From contig CAWJLE010000003.1 in NCBI GenBank assembly GCA_963843645.1, positions 2,035,189-2,099,188 of the forward strand: a stretch of DNA of 64,000 nt, given 5' to 3'. Shown here in pieces: positions 1 to 8,531 of the stretch; the first letter of the stretch is position 1, and each line of letters begins with the position of its first letter. The position numbers and the translations under genes were made by a program. The notes under the pieces were generated by a model. The model did not search any database. It was not told the DNA's origin and saw only the letters and a program-made list of their open reading frames with translations. Origin of the DNA: CAWJLE01 sp963843645. GTDB lineage: Bacteria; Chloroflexota; Anaerolineae; DAOTYC01.

Positions 1-146
1 ATATCAGCCCCGACATCGGCGTAACCCCAGGTGTAGGAACCCCACACGGTGACGTCCCGTCTGAGGTGGATTCCCGTTGCAGGTACCGGCGCCGGAGTCG
101 ACCCCACCGCTCCCGCATCGGACGTGACCTGCGTTGTCGTCGCCAT
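1..146 (-). CDS. N-terminus of a protein, possibly an APC-type permease (partial)
   Basis: Reading leftward from an ATG at 146-144, 48 codons stay open to the window edge. The peptide begins MATTTQVTSDAG and reaches TVWGSYTWGYADVGADI. A purine-rich GGGAGGAG lies about 11 nt upstream of the ATG. The stretch ending GYADVGADI looks like the first membrane entry of some amino-acid permeases of the APC superfamily. That family call comes from pattern memory of a short segment and is tentative. The gene is divergent from the secreted protein starting at 621. Confidence 0.45.
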   Translation of the reverse strand, partial: MATTTQVTSDAGAVGSTPAPVPATGIHLRRDVTVWGSYTWGYADVGAD

Positions 147-489
147 AGGCCCCGAGACTCCTCCCAGCTTCGATCAGCCGTGTGACCCAGAAGGGGTTCT
201 CGAAAGATCAACGTGCCGGATAACGAACCGGGGTACCGAGAGTTTTGTTTGGTCCCCGTGCTCGAAAACGACGGCTATCACGCAACTGATACGCCCGAGC
301 CATCAGATGCGGTCGAAGCCGGTGGCTTGCTCCTGGAGTCATACTAAGCTTGCTGAGAGTATAGCAGAACGATATGCTCTTGTCAAAGGCCAGAACGATC
401 CGGGCGCGTTCCAGATTTGATGCTCGTTTATCCGAATGCCATCGCATTTCGCCCATTATCCGTCCAGGATACGCGAATATCATGAGAAC
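147..489. other. Intergenic stretch with no recognised gene
   Basis: This lies between the leftward gene ending its upstream side at 146 and the promoter at 490. Short open frames exist on both strands, but none has a ribosome binding site, a protein-like composition or a recognisable motif. GC content is lower than in the flanking genes. I see no gene here. Confidence 0.5.
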
Positions 490-518
490 TTGACAGGCGA
501 AATTCCAGGACCTATACT
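490..518 (+). promoter_or_regulatory. Sigma-70 promoter of the PD40 protein
   Basis: TTGACA (490-495), a 17-bp spacer and TATACT (513-518). Transcription should start near 525, leaving a leader of about 95 nt before the ATG at 621. Confidence 0.75.
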
Positions 519-620
519 AATCGGCGTCGCTCTCACCTACGGGAGCGGTCCACCTTTTCTTTGGACTTCAGGTTTGTTTTGTCGTCGCCTCAAAAACCAC
601 ATATGGCAAGGAGGTCATAG

Positions 621-2621
621 ATGAGGTCCCTGACCTTGCGTCTCGTGATTCTGACCGGGCTGGCTCTCAGCGTCATCGTGCTCGGCGCCGGGGCGGCGGC
701 GGCCGTCTCCCCCGCGCTGCCGGCAGCCCAACCGGCGACGCCGTCGGTCGAGTCGACCGCGACGACGTCGAATCTCTTCACCCGTGCCCTCTCTTCGACC
801 GTCAACACATCAGAGACAACGACTCTTACCTCCACAGGAGGCATTACGCTCAGCGGCACCACGCCTCTGACGGTGACCCGCACGGCAACCCCGGGTTTGG
901 CGCCGGGAATCGTCCAAACTGCGACGGTCGCTGTTCGAGTATCACCCACACGCACGAGCACCGCCACGTCCACGTCAATTCCGACTGCGACTGCGACGCC
1001 CATTCCCACCCGTACCGCCACGGCCACGCCGACCCACACCGCGACCGCGACGCCGACCGACACGGCCACGGCCACGCCGCTGCCTACCCGTACCGCCACG
1101 GCCACGCCGACCGACACCGCCACGGCCACGCCGCTGCCCACCAGTACCGCCACGGCCACGCCGACCCACACCGCGACCGCGACGCCCACCGACACCGCCA
1201 CGGCCACGCCGCTGCCGACCAGTACCGCCACGGCCACGCCGACCGACACCGCGACTGCGACGCCCACCGACACCGCCACGGCCACGCCGCTGCCGACCAG
1301 TACCGCCACGGCCACGCCGACCAACACGGCGACTGCGACGCCGACCGACACCGCCACGGCCACGGCCACGCCGCTGCCGACCAGTACCGCCACGGCCACG
1401 CCGACCAACACGGCGACTGCGACGCCGACCGATACCGCCACGGCCACGCCACTTCCGACCAGTACCGCCACGGCCACGCCGACCGACACCGCAACCGCGA
1501 CGCCCACCGACACGGCCACCGCCACGCCCACCGATACGGCCACCGCCACGCCGACTGACACCGCGACGCCGACGCCCACCAACACCGCCACGGCCACGCC
1601 GACCGATACGGCCACCGCCACGCCGACCGACACCGCGACGCCGACGCCCACCAACACCGCCACGGCCACGCCCACCAACACCGCGACGCCGACCGATACC
1701 CCCACCGCCACCTCGACCCCGAAGCCGACGCCGCGGCCCCTGGCCCCGGGCACGGTGGTGCTTCCCAGCGGCCTGCAACTGCACGGACGGATCGCTTTCC
1801 CCGTGTTCGAAAACGGGACCTACAACATCTACGTGAGCTACGTCAACGGCTCCGGCCGACGCCTGCTGTTGTCCCAGGCCAGCCAGCCGGCCTTCAGCTG
1901 GGACGGCACACAGATCGCATATCGCAGCTGGGACTCACAGATGCGCGGCATCTTCTCGACGCCGCTCGACAACATCGTTCCTTGGAACATTCAGCAACGC
2001 TCTATTTCCGAGTCGGCTCGACCGGCGTGGTCTCGCGACGGCAAGGTGATCGCCTTCCATTCCTACGAGGAACCCGACCGGCGACCGCGGCTCTACTACA
2101 CCGGCGGCAGCGGCTACGTCTCCATCAAGAGCGACAAGACCGGACGCTACCAGGACCTCTTCGGCATCGACCCGAGCTGGATGCCGGACGGCACGGTGGT
2201 CTACACCGAGCGCGAGTGCGGCCAGTGTGGCATCTTCATCACGGACCTCGCCGGCCATGTAGTCTCACGCGTCACGGACCAGACCCGAGATGAGGCGCCG
2301 CAGGCCTCGCCGGATGGCAAGCAGATCGCCTTTATGTCCACTCGCGACGGCACCTGGCACGTCTACATCGGCCAGGCCGACGGCTCAGGCGTGACGCAGG
2401 TGACCAGCGGACCGGACGTCGACGGTCTCCCGACCTGGACGCGCGACGGCCGGGCGCTCGTGTTCGTCTCGCAGCGCGGCGGAAGCTGGGGCGTCTGGGC
2501 GCTCGATCTGGCGAACAAGCGGCCGACCAGGCTGTTCGCCCTGGGCGGCAACCTCGACGGCCTGCCCGACCCCGGCACGGCCAAGGGCTGGACCGAGGAG
2601 CGCATCAGCCTGGCGCCCTGA
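621..2621 (+). CDS. Secreted PD40/TolB-type beta-propeller protein with Thr/Pro stalk
   Basis: Starts at an ATG 5 nt after a strong AAGGAGGT (608-615). The 666 residues begin with a signal peptide (about 1-30). From about 115 to 375 there is a low-complexity stalk built from TATPTDTA-like units. The C-terminal part (about 385-660) carries WD40-like/PD40 blades such as SWDGTQIAYRSWD, SPDGKQIAFMSTRDG and TRDGRALVFVSQRGG. PD40 blades of this type occur in TolB and in many surface or periplasmic proteins that bind ligands or proteins. The stalk suggests the propeller is held away from the membrane. The target is unknown. The propeller half resembles that of the protein at 29954-32047, so the two are paralogs. 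A hairpin terminator follows at 2661. Confidence 0.8.
   Translation: MRSLTLRLVILTGLALSVIVLGAGAAAAVSPALPAAQPATPSVESTATTSNLFTRALSSTVNTSETTTLTSTGGITLSGTTPLTVTRTATPGLAPGIVQTATVAVRVSPTRTSTATSTSIPTATATPIPTRTATATPTHTATATPTDTATATPLPTRTATATPTDTATATPLPTSTATATPTHTATATPTDTATATPLPTSTATATPTDTATATPTDTATATPLPTSTATATPTNTATATPTDTATATATPLPTSTATATPTNTATATPTDTATATPLPTSTATATPTDTATATPTDTATATPTDTATATPTDTATPTPTNTATATPTDTATATPTDTATPTPTNTATATPTNTATPTDTPTATSTPKPTPRPLAPGTVVLPSGLQLHGRIAFPVFENGTYNIYVSYVNGSGRRLLLSQASQPAFSWDGTQIAYRSWDSQMRGIFSTPLDNIVPWNIQQRSISESARPAWSRDGKVIAFHSYEEPDRRPRLYYTGGSGYVSIKSDKTGRYQDLFGIDPSWMPDGTVVYTERECGQCGIFITDLAGHVVSRVTDQTRDEAPQASPDGKQIAFMSTRDGTWHVYIGQADGSGVTQVTSGPDVDGLPTWTRDGRALVFVSQRGGSWGVWALDLANKRPTRLFALGGNLDGLPDPGTAKGWTEERISLAP
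1006..1710 (+). repeat. Low-complexity coding repeat (Thr/Pro/Ala stalk)
   Basis: Degenerate 24- and 36-bp units of the type 'accgccacggccacgccg' encode the TATATPTDTA stalk. Because the DNA is so regular, both strands show long open frames here. The long leftward frames of Val/Ala/Gly or Arg/Gly composition are mirror images, not genes. Confidence 0.85.
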
Positions 2622-2660
2622 GCCCCCGGGATCGCTTCGGGCTCGCAATCGCCTCTGCAC

Positions 2661-2690
2661 GGGCCGTCCCACTTCTGTGGGCGGCCCGTT
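2661..2690 (+). terminator. Probable intrinsic terminator
   Basis: GGGCCGTCCCAC, a TTCT loop, then GTGGGCGGCCC, with one bulged base, followed by a short gttctt. It lies 40 nt after the stop of the PD40 gene. The weak T-tract keeps confidence moderate. Confidence 0.6.
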
Positions 2691-2713
2691 CTTGCTGCGC
2701 GGGCCGGGTTCCG

Positions 2714-3100
2714 CTCGCAGCGCTGTCGCCCCGGACTTATGTCCCCCTGAGAGGTTTTGAATCTATTGCCCCACGCTAGGAAAATGGCATTGCACCGCAT
2801 CGTCACTATGCTCGCAGCGCCGTCGCCGCGGACTTATGTCACCCTGAGAGGTTTTGAATCTATTGCCGCACGCTGAGAAAATAGCATTGCACCGCATCGT
2901 CACCATGCTCGCAGCGCCGTTGCCGCGGACTTATGTCACCCTGAGAGGTTTTGAATCTATTGCCGCACGCTGAGAAAATGGCATTGCACCGCATCGTCAA
3001 TATGCTGCGGCGCCGTCGCCGCGGACTTATGTCCCCCTGAGAGGTTTTGAATCTATTGCCGCACGCTGAGAAAATGGCATTGCAACGCATCGTCAATATG
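2714..3100. repeat. 97-bp tandem repeat array, four copies
   Basis: Copies begin at 2714, 2811, 2908 and 3005, with lengths 97, 97, 97 and 96 bp and only a few mismatches between them. Each unit starts ctcgcagcgccgt, carries gcggacttatgtcaccctga in the middle and ends at cgcatcgtcaatatg. A fifth unit starts at 3101 but after about 38 bp turns into the left arm of the hairpin at 3100-3288. No spacers, gene or palindrome lie within the unit. Confidence 0.9.
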
Positions 3101-3288
3101 CTCGCGGCGCGGTCGCCGCGGACTTATGTCACCCTGAGGGAGCGCCGTTTGCGACCGAGGGGTCTCGCACGCCGGAAGCGAGTGCCTATTATCTGCCTAA
3201 ACGCACTCGCTTCCGGCGTGCGAGACCCCTCGGTCGCAAACGGCGCTCCCTCAGGGTGACATAAGTCCACGGCGACCGCGCCGCGAGC
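3100..3288. repeat. Long inverted repeat, 86-bp arms
   Basis: Left arm 3100-3185 and right arm 3203-3288 are complementary with one visible mismatch and enclose a 17-nt loop. The outer part of the left arm is the beginning of the 97-bp tandem unit, including gcggacttatgtcaccctga. The inner part (gcgccgtttgcgaccgaggg) is not present in the tandem units. It ends 17 bp before the MocR operator region. Confidence 0.9.
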
Positions 3289-3304
3289 GATGCCACTATC
3301 CGAT

Positions 3305-3386
3305 TTGGATGTATCCATCTGCATCCAATTGGCTCTTTACAGGGCCAATGTCTGGTGCTAAAATGACAATTGGATGCATCCATTGG
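3305..3386 (+). promoter_or_regulatory. MocR promoter with paired operator-like repeats
   Basis: A good sigma-70 promoter is present: TTTACA (3336-3341), 17 bp, TAAAAT (3359-3364). It is flanked by two related sites. TTGGATG (3305-3311) and CATCCAA (3322-3328) form an inverted repeat upstream of the -35 box. TTGGATGCATCCATTGG (3370-3386) covers the expected start of transcription. Repeated half-sites around the promoter are what MocR/PdxR regulators typically bind, so autoregulation is inferred. Confidence 0.65.
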
Positions 3387-3410
3387 ACGATCCAACTGAG
3401 GAGCGAAGAC

Positions 3411-4925
3411 GTGAACATCCAGCTCGACCGAGCTTCACCCCTTCCGCTCTACCTTCAGATTCGCAACCAACTCCGGGACGCGATCGTGCGCGGAGACCTG
3501 GTGGAAGGGCAACAGCTGCCACCGGAGCGACAACTGGCCAGGCGGCTCGCGGTGAACCGCACGACGGTCGTCAATGCGTACCGCGACCTGGCTGCCGACG
3601 GGCTGGTCGAAGGCCACGTGGGTCGCGGCACGGTCGTGTGCTGGAACGACGCCCATCCGTCTTCGACGGATGGCGCCCGCCACCTGGCGTGGTCGCAGCA
3701 GTTCTCGTCGGTCACGCAGTGGTCGGGGCAGGCCCTCGTACAGGAAGCGGCGGACCTCAGCGCGGCGCCCGGCGTGATCTCGCTGGCCAGCGGCGTGCCG
3801 GCGCCCGAGCTGTATCCGCTCGACGCGTTCCGCACCGCCTGCGAAGACTTCTTGGGCAGCGGATCGGTTCGCGATTTGCTCGCCACTTGTCCCGTGGAAG
3901 GTTTCCAGCCTCTGCGCCAATGGCTCGCCGATTGGCTCAACAGCCTCGGCGCGCGCGTCGGCGTCGAGAACGTCCTGATCACCGCCGGCTCCACCCAGGG
4001 ACTGGCGCTGGTCGCTGCCGCCCTGATCGAGCCCGGCGACGAGGTCGCAGTCGAATTGCCCAGCTCGCTGGCGGCGCTGCAATCCTTCAGCCTGGCCCGC
4101 GCCCGACTCCTCGGCGTGCCGCTGGACGGCGACGGGCTGCGCACAGATATTTTCGACGAGATGATGCAGCGGCATCGGCCGAAATTCCTCTACACGCTGC
4201 CGACGTTCCAGAATCCGACCGGCGCCACGCTGTCCCTGGCCAGGCGGCAGCAACTCTTGGACCAGGCTGCGCAGCACGGCGTGCCCATCGTGGAGGACGA
4301 TCCGTATAGCGCCCTGTACTTCGAGGAACCGCCGCCCCCGCCGCTGAAAGCCTTCGACCGCTTCGGCCACGTCATCTACATCGGCACCTTCTCCAAGCTG
4401 CTCTTTCCGGGCTTGCGCCTCGGGTGGGTCGTCGCGCCGCGCCCGGTCATCGAGCGTCTGGCCCTGGTCAAGCGCAACAGCGATCTGTTTGCCAACACGC
4501 TGGCACAGGGCGCGGCCTGGCGCTTTCTGTCCAACCTGGACTGGAACGAGTACCTGCTGCGGCTGCGGGCCGCGTACCGATGGCGCCGCGACGCCATGCT
4601 CGAAGCACTGCACCTGTACGCACCGGCCGGCTTGCGCTGGCAGGCCCCGGCAGGCGGGTTCTACGTCTGGGCGCACCTCCCGGAAGGGGTGTCCGCTCAG
4701 AGCGTCCTCGCCCAGGCGCACCAGACCGGCGTCGCTTTCCTGCCCGGAGAGCCGTTCTGCGTCGACGGCAGTGGTCGGGGCAGCGTCCGCCTGAATTTCA
4801 GCTACGCGCCCGCCGAGGACATCGACGAAGGCGTTCGGCGGTTTGCCCAGGCTCTGTCGGAGGCGCTCCGACGTCGCCAGGAAGGCCGCGGCGCACCAAT
4901 TGTGACGACTCGCACCGTCGTGTGA
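3411..4925 (+). CDS. pdxR: MocR/PdxR-family transcriptional regulator
   Basis: The chosen start is GTG at 3411 (protein VNIQLDRASPLPLYLQ), with GAGGAG 7 nt upstream. An earlier in-frame ATG at 3309 lies upstream of the promoter and inside the operator. The product is about 504 residues. Residues 5-80 form a GntR winged helix (PLYLQIRNQLRDAIVRGDL, PPERQLARRLAVNRTTV). The rest is a fold-type I aminotransferase domain with the PLP-binding lysine in TFSKLLFPGLRLGW and the NPTGATLS loop. MocR proteins sense PLP and control pyridoxine genes. The gene is directly upstream of pdxS-pdxT and co-directional with them, so it probably activates or tunes that operon. PdxR as the specific member is inferred from this context. 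Confidence 0.88.
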   Translation: MNIQLDRASPLPLYLQIRNQLRDAIVRGDLVEGQQLPPERQLARRLAVNRTTVVNAYRDLAADGLVEGHVGRGTVVCWNDAHPSSTDGARHLAWSQQFSSVTQWSGQALVQEAADLSAAPGVISLASGVPAPELYPLDAFRTACEDFLGSGSVRDLLATCPVEGFQPLRQWLADWLNSLGARVGVENVLITAGSTQGLALVAAALIEPGDEVAVELPSSLAALQSFSLARARLLGVPLDGDGLRTDIFDEMMQRHRPKFLYTLPTFQNPTGATLSLARRQQLLDQAAQHGVPIVEDDPYSALYFEEPPPPPLKAFDRFGHVIYIGTFSKLLFPGLRLGWVVAPRPVIERLALVKRNSDLFANTLAQGAAWRFLSNLDWNEYLLRLRAAYRWRRDAMLEALHLYAPAGLRWQAPAGGFYVWAHLPEGVSAQSVLAQAHQTGVAFLPGEPFCVDGSGRGSVRLNFSYAPAEDIDEGVRRFAQALSEALRRRQEGRGAPIVTTRTVV

Positions 4926-4972
4926 ATATTCAAAATCGGCTGTATACGGACTGACGAGAGGGGGATTTCGAC

Positions 4973-5874
4973 ATGTCAGAAACGAACGGTAACACAGTGA
5001 CCGGCACCGAAACCGTAAAGCGCGGACTCGCTCAGATGCTTAAGGGCGGCGTCATCATGGACGTCGTCACGCCGGAGCATGCCCGCATCGCGGAAGAGGC
5101 CGGAGCCTGCGCGGTCATGGCCCTGGAGCGCGTGCCGGCCGACATCCGCGCGCAAGGCGGCGTCGCGCGCATGAGCGACCCGGAGCTGATCCAGCGCATC
5201 ATGGAAGCGGTCACGATCCCGGTCATGGCCAAATGCCGGATCGGCCATTTCGTAGAGGCCCAGGTCCTGGAGGCCATCGGCATCGACTACATCGACGAGT
5301 CCGAGGTGCTGACCCCGGCCGACGAGCAGTTCCACGTCGACAAGCACGCGTTCAAGGTGCCGTTCGTCTGCGGCTGCCGCACGTTGGGCGAGGCGCTGCG
5401 GCGCATCGGCGAAGGCGCGGCGATGATCCGCACCAAGGGTGAGGCCGGGACCGGCAATGTCGTCGAGGCGGTACGCCACGCCCGCGCCGTGCTGGGTGAG
5501 ATTCGCCGGCTGCAGAACATGCCGCCCGAAGAGTGGATGACGGCCGCCAAGGAGATGGGCGCCCCTACGATCTGGTCGTGGAGACCGCGCGCCTGGGTCG
5601 CCTGCCCGTGGTGAATTTCGCTGCCGGCGGCATCGCGACTCCGGCCGATGCAGCGCTGATGATGCAGTTGGGCGTCGACGGCGTGTTCGTCGGCTCCGGC
5701 ATCTTCAAGTCGTCGGATCCGGCCAGGCGGGCACAGGCCATCGTGCGCGCCACGACGCATTTCCAGAATCCCGCCATCGTCGCGGAAGTCTCGGGCGGCC
5801 TGGGCGAGGCCATGCCCGGACTGGAGATCGCATCCATTCCCGAGGCCGAGCGTCTGGCCGAGCGCGGCTGGTAA
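4973..5874 (+). CDS. pdxS: Pyridoxal 5'-phosphate synthase subunit PdxS (frameshift)
   Basis: PdxS condenses ribose 5-phosphate, glyceraldehyde 3-phosphate and ammonia to PLP, as a dodecamer with PdxT. The start has GAGAGGGGG about 9 nt upstream. The reading frame gives VKRGLAQMLKGGVIMDVV, the active-site lysine region PVMAKCRIGHF, DYIDESEVLTPAD and the second lysine in MIRTKGEAGTGNV. After KEMGAP (about 5566) the frame must shift by one base to continue as YDLVVETARLGRLPVVNFAAGG and finish at 5874 with EAERLAERGW. The junction lies in a C run (gcgcccctacg) that is one C short of the expected frame. Two-frame length is about 300 residues, as expected for the family. A sequencing indel is more likely than gene loss. 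Confidence 0.9.
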
Positions 5875-5902
5875 CAGGGACTCCCCCACGCCGGTGGTGC
5901 GC

Positions 5903-5978
5903 GGTGCGTGAAGCGTGATGCGCAATCCCGCATCGGTCGCCTCGTATTCACGGATCACGCATTACGCATCACGCACCA
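5903..5978. repeat. Intergenic GCGTGATGCG palindrome
   Basis: gcgtgatgcg (5913-5922) pairs with cgcatcacgc (5965-5974), with further imperfect pairing outside. The words cattacgcatcacgc recur at 6611-6670 and 27583-27668. It fills the gap between pdxS and pdxT. Confidence 0.65.
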
Positions 5979-6015
5979 TCGGCCGCGGGGAGACCATCAG
6001 GAGGAATTGAACCAC

Positions 6016-6599
6016 ATGCGCATCGGCATTCTGGCTCTGCAGGGAGCTTTCATCGAGCATGCGGCGATGCTTGCCCGGCTGGGAGCCGAGGCCCGGCAGG
6101 TGCGCCTGCCGGAGGAGCTACCCGATCTGGATGGCCTGATCATCCCCGGCGGCGAGAGCACCACCATCGGCAAACTGGCCGTCCACTACGGGCTGGTCGA
6201 GCCGCTCAAGGCGTTCGCCGAACGCCGCCCGACGTGGGGCGTGTGCGCCGGGCTCATCTTCATGGCGCGCGACATCGGGGGGCTGGAGCAGCCTCTGCTC
6301 GGAGTGATGGACGTGGTCGTGGAGCGAAATGCCTTCGGCCGGCAGGTCGACAGCTTCGAGACGGACCTCTCCGTGCCGAAACTGAACGGCCACAGTCCGG
6401 CGGATCAGCTCTTCCACGCCATCTTCATCCGCGGGCCGGTCATCCGATCCGTCGGACCGGACGTCAGGTGCTGGCCACACTGCCGGATCGCCGCATCGTC
6501 GCCGCCCGCCAGCGCAATCTGCTGGCGACCGCGTTTCACCCGGAGCTGTCCGGCGATCCCCGCTTCCACCGTTACTTCCTCGACATGGCGGCCCGCTGA
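6016..6599 (+). CDS. pdxT: Glutaminase subunit of PLP synthase, PdxT (frameshift)
   Basis: PdxT hydrolyses glutamine and channels ammonia to PdxS. The ATG at 6016 is preceded by AGGAGGAATTGAACCAC. The protein starts MRIGILALQGAFIEH and carries PGGESTTIGKL, the nucleophile in TWGVCAGLIFMA, and the His-Glu pair in TAFHPELSGD. The frame slips by one base near 6466 (after VGPDV) and resumes as QVLATLPDRRIVAARQ, ending at 6599 with RYFLDMAAR. The joined length of about 194 residues is normal. A short palindromic spacer separates it from pdxS, and the two should form one unit with the MocR gene. Confidence 0.88.
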
Positions 6600-6610
6600 C
6601 ACAACCAAGC

Positions 6611-6670
6611 GTGCGTAATGCGTGATGCGCAATGGGCCATTACGTATTACGTATTACGTATTACGCACTT
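6611..6670. repeat. TATTACG short tandem repeat and GCGTGATGCGC words
   Basis: gcgtaatgcgtgatgcgcaa is followed by four iterations of attacgt(att). It sits between the convergent ends of pdxT and polX and shares words with the spacers at 5903-5978 and 27583-27668. It could serve as a bidirectional terminator, but has no T-tract. Confidence 0.6.
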
Positions 6671-6674
6671 CGTC

Positions 6675-8408
6675 TCACGCCCCTGCCCGCACCCGGGGCC
6701 CCTTGATCGTTTGCAGCAGCTCTTCCAGCGGCAGCGTGTTGACGACGTCCTTGGCCTCGGCCCAGCCTCGGCGTGCGGTCGCCACGCCGAGCCGCAGCGT
6801 GTCCAGCCCCATCGGGCTGTGCGCGTCGGTGTTGATCGACAGGCGGGCGCCCAGCTCGATCGCGCGGCGGATGTGCGCGTCGTCCAGGTCCAAGCGATTG
6901 GCGCTGCAGTTCACTTCGAGCACGGTGCCGGTCTCCGCGGCGGCCGTCAGCACCTGTTCCATGTCCAGGTCGGCTCCCTCGCGCTGGTTGATGAGCCGCC
7001 CGAGGGGGTGGCCGATGACGTCGACGTTGGGGTTGCGTATCGCCCCCAGCATTCGCCCGGTCACCTGGGCGCGGTCCTCCCGCAGGCCGACGTGCAGGGA
7101 CGCCACGACGACGTCCAGCTCCGCCAGCACGTCGTCCGGCAGGTCCAGGCTCCCGTCGACCTTGATCTCGACCTCGACGCCTTGCAGGACCCGGATGTCC
7201 GGGTACGTATCGTTTAGACGGTCCACGAGCGCCCGTTGCTCGCGCAGCCGAGCCGCGCTGAGTCCCTTGCCGAACCCCAGGCCCTCGCTGTGATCGGTGA
7301 CGACGACGTACTGGTAGCCGCGCTCCCGCGCAGCCTGTGTCATCTCCTCCATGCTCGCCGCGCCGTCGCTCCAATCGGTGTGCAGATGCAGCTCGCCGCG
7401 GATCTGTTCTTGCTCCACCAGGGTCGGCAGACGTCCCTGCTGCGCGGCCTTGATTTCGCCCCGCGCCTCCCTGATCTCAGGCGGGATCAAGGGCAGGCCC
7501 AGGGTAGCGTAGACTTCCTCTTCAGTGCGGCAGAGCAGGTCCTCCCCGCCCTCGCGCTTGAATCCATACTCGCTCAGGCTGAGCCCGCGGCTCAGCGCCA
7601 GCTCCCGCAGATCGACGTTGTGCTGCTTGCTCCCCGTGAAGTACTGCAGCAGCGAGCCGTAGCGCTCGGGCGGCAGCACGCGCAAATCGACCTGCAGGCC
7701 GTTGTGGAGGTGCACAGTGCACTTGGTCGGCCCGCGCAGATCGACGACCTGCACCTGGGGCAGCGCCACGAATGCGCTCAGCGCGCCTTCGCCAGCCGGC
7801 GCCGCGGCCAGAAGGTCGATGTCGCCGATGGTCGGCTGCCGGCGGCGGAAGCTGCCCGCCGCGTCCGCCCGCTCGACCGCCGGGTCCGCCCGCAGGCCGT
7901 CCAGCAGCTCCTGCACCATCGGCCACACGTTCCCCAGCAGCTCGCGGTCGGTTCGCCGGTGAAGGGCCTGGATGCCGTCCAGGATCTTCGACTCGGACCT
8001 CTCGCCCAGGCCCTTCAGATTGCGGAGTTTGCCGGCCCGAGCGGCCTCCTCGGCCTCGGCGACGCTGGCGATGCCCAGCTGTTCCCACAGCATCTTCGCG
8101 GTCTTCGGGCCCACCTCGGGTATGGCCAGCAGATCGACTACGCCCGCCGGGATCTCTTCCTCGAGGTTGTCCAGATACCGCAGCCGCCCGGTGGACAGCA
8201 GCTCGGCGATCTTGTCTGTCAGCGCCTTACCCACGCCGGGAATGTCGCCAAGCTTGCCCTCGCGCTGGATCTCGTTGATGTCCCGACCGAGGTTCATGAT
8301 GTTCTCCGCCGCGCGCCGGTAAGCGAGAATCTTGTAGACCATCTCACCCTTGATGTCCAGCAGCGCCGCGATCCGGTTCATTGCCTGGGCCACGTCCCGG
8401 TTGTTCAT
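6675..8408 (-). CDS. polX: DNA polymerase/3'-5' exonuclease PolX
   Basis: Family X repair polymerase fused to a PHP domain, acting in gap filling during base excision repair. I chose ATG 8408-8406 (MNNRDVAQAMNRIAALLDIKG) with GGAGA upstream; longer in-frame starts are outside the conserved N-terminus. The product is 577 residues, the normal size. Visible features are the 8-kDa and helix-hairpin-helix regions (DIPGVGKALTDKIAELL, IPEVGPKTAKMLWEQL), the polymerase palm with GSFRRRQPTIGDIDLL containing the metal-binding Asp pair, and a C-terminal PHP domain with GELHLHTDWSDGA, VVTDHSEGLGFG and NTDAHSP. It is convergent with pdxT and divergent from the TtcA-like gene. Confidence 0.95.
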   Translation of the reverse strand: MNNRDVAQAMNRIAALLDIKGEMVYKILAYRRAAENIMNLGRDINEIQREGKLGDIPGVGKALTDKIAELLSTGRLRYLDNLEEEIPAGVVDLLAIPEVGPKTAKMLWEQLGIASVAEAEEAARAGKLRNLKGLGERSESKILDGIQALHRRTDRELLGNVWPMVQELLDGLRADPAVERADAAGSFRRRQPTIGDIDLLAAAPAGEGALSAFVALPQVQVVDLRGPTKCTVHLHNGLQVDLRVLPPERYGSLLQYFTGSKQHNVDLRELALSRGLSLSEYGFKREGGEDLLCRTEEEVYATLGLPLIPPEIREARGEIKAAQQGRLPTLVEQEQIRGELHLHTDWSDGAASMEEMTQAARERGYQYVVVTDHSEGLGFGKGLSAARLREQRALVDRLNDTYPDIRVLQGVEVEIKVDGSLDLPDDVLAELDVVVASLHVGLREDRAQVTGRMLGAIRNPNVDVIGHPLGRLINQREGADLDMEQVLTAAAETGTVLEVNCSANRLDLDDAHIRRAIELGARLSINTDAHSPMGLDTLRLGVATARRGWAEAKDVVNTLPLEELLQTIKGPRVRAGA

Positions 8409-8454
8409 CGTCGTTCTCCTTCCGGCCGGCCCTGCCAGCCCGCCGTCCCAGTCA

Positions 8455-8498
8455 ATTATACTACAACCCTTGTCGCCGCTCCACACATTTGTTATAAT
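8455..8498. promoter_or_regulatory. Divergent promoters of polX and the TtcA-like gene
   Basis: Rightward: TTGTCG (8470-8475), 17 bp, TATAAT (8493-8498). Leftward: TATAAT on the minus strand at 8460-8455, with a poor -35 (TGGAGC) 17 bp upstream. A small dyad ACCCA-tacaat-TGGGT (8503-8518) lies at the rightward start site and could be an operator. Confidence 0.6.
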
Positions 8499-8531
8499 TG
8501 AGACCCATACAATTGGGTGAAAACTAGCCCG

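Noticed and set aside
208..483. Leftward 91-codon frame near the left edge
   Set aside because: It has no ribosome binding site and an Arg/Ser-rich non-protein-like composition, and the rightward promoter overlaps its start.
590..1784. Long leftward frames of Val/Ala/Gly and Arg/Gly composition
   Set aside because: They are mirror translations of the Thr/Pro repeat in the rightward gene, with no start signal and no complexity.
2714..3100. Possible CRISPR array
   Set aside because: The 97-bp units are contiguous tandem copies without unique spacers, and no cas gene is present.
3411..4925. Long frames on the opposite strand of the MocR gene
   Set aside because: They have no homology pattern; codon structure of the MocR gene in high GC creates them.
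7236..8501. Rightward 421-codon frame over polX
   Set aside because: It is antisense to a well-conserved PolX and has no recognisable domain.
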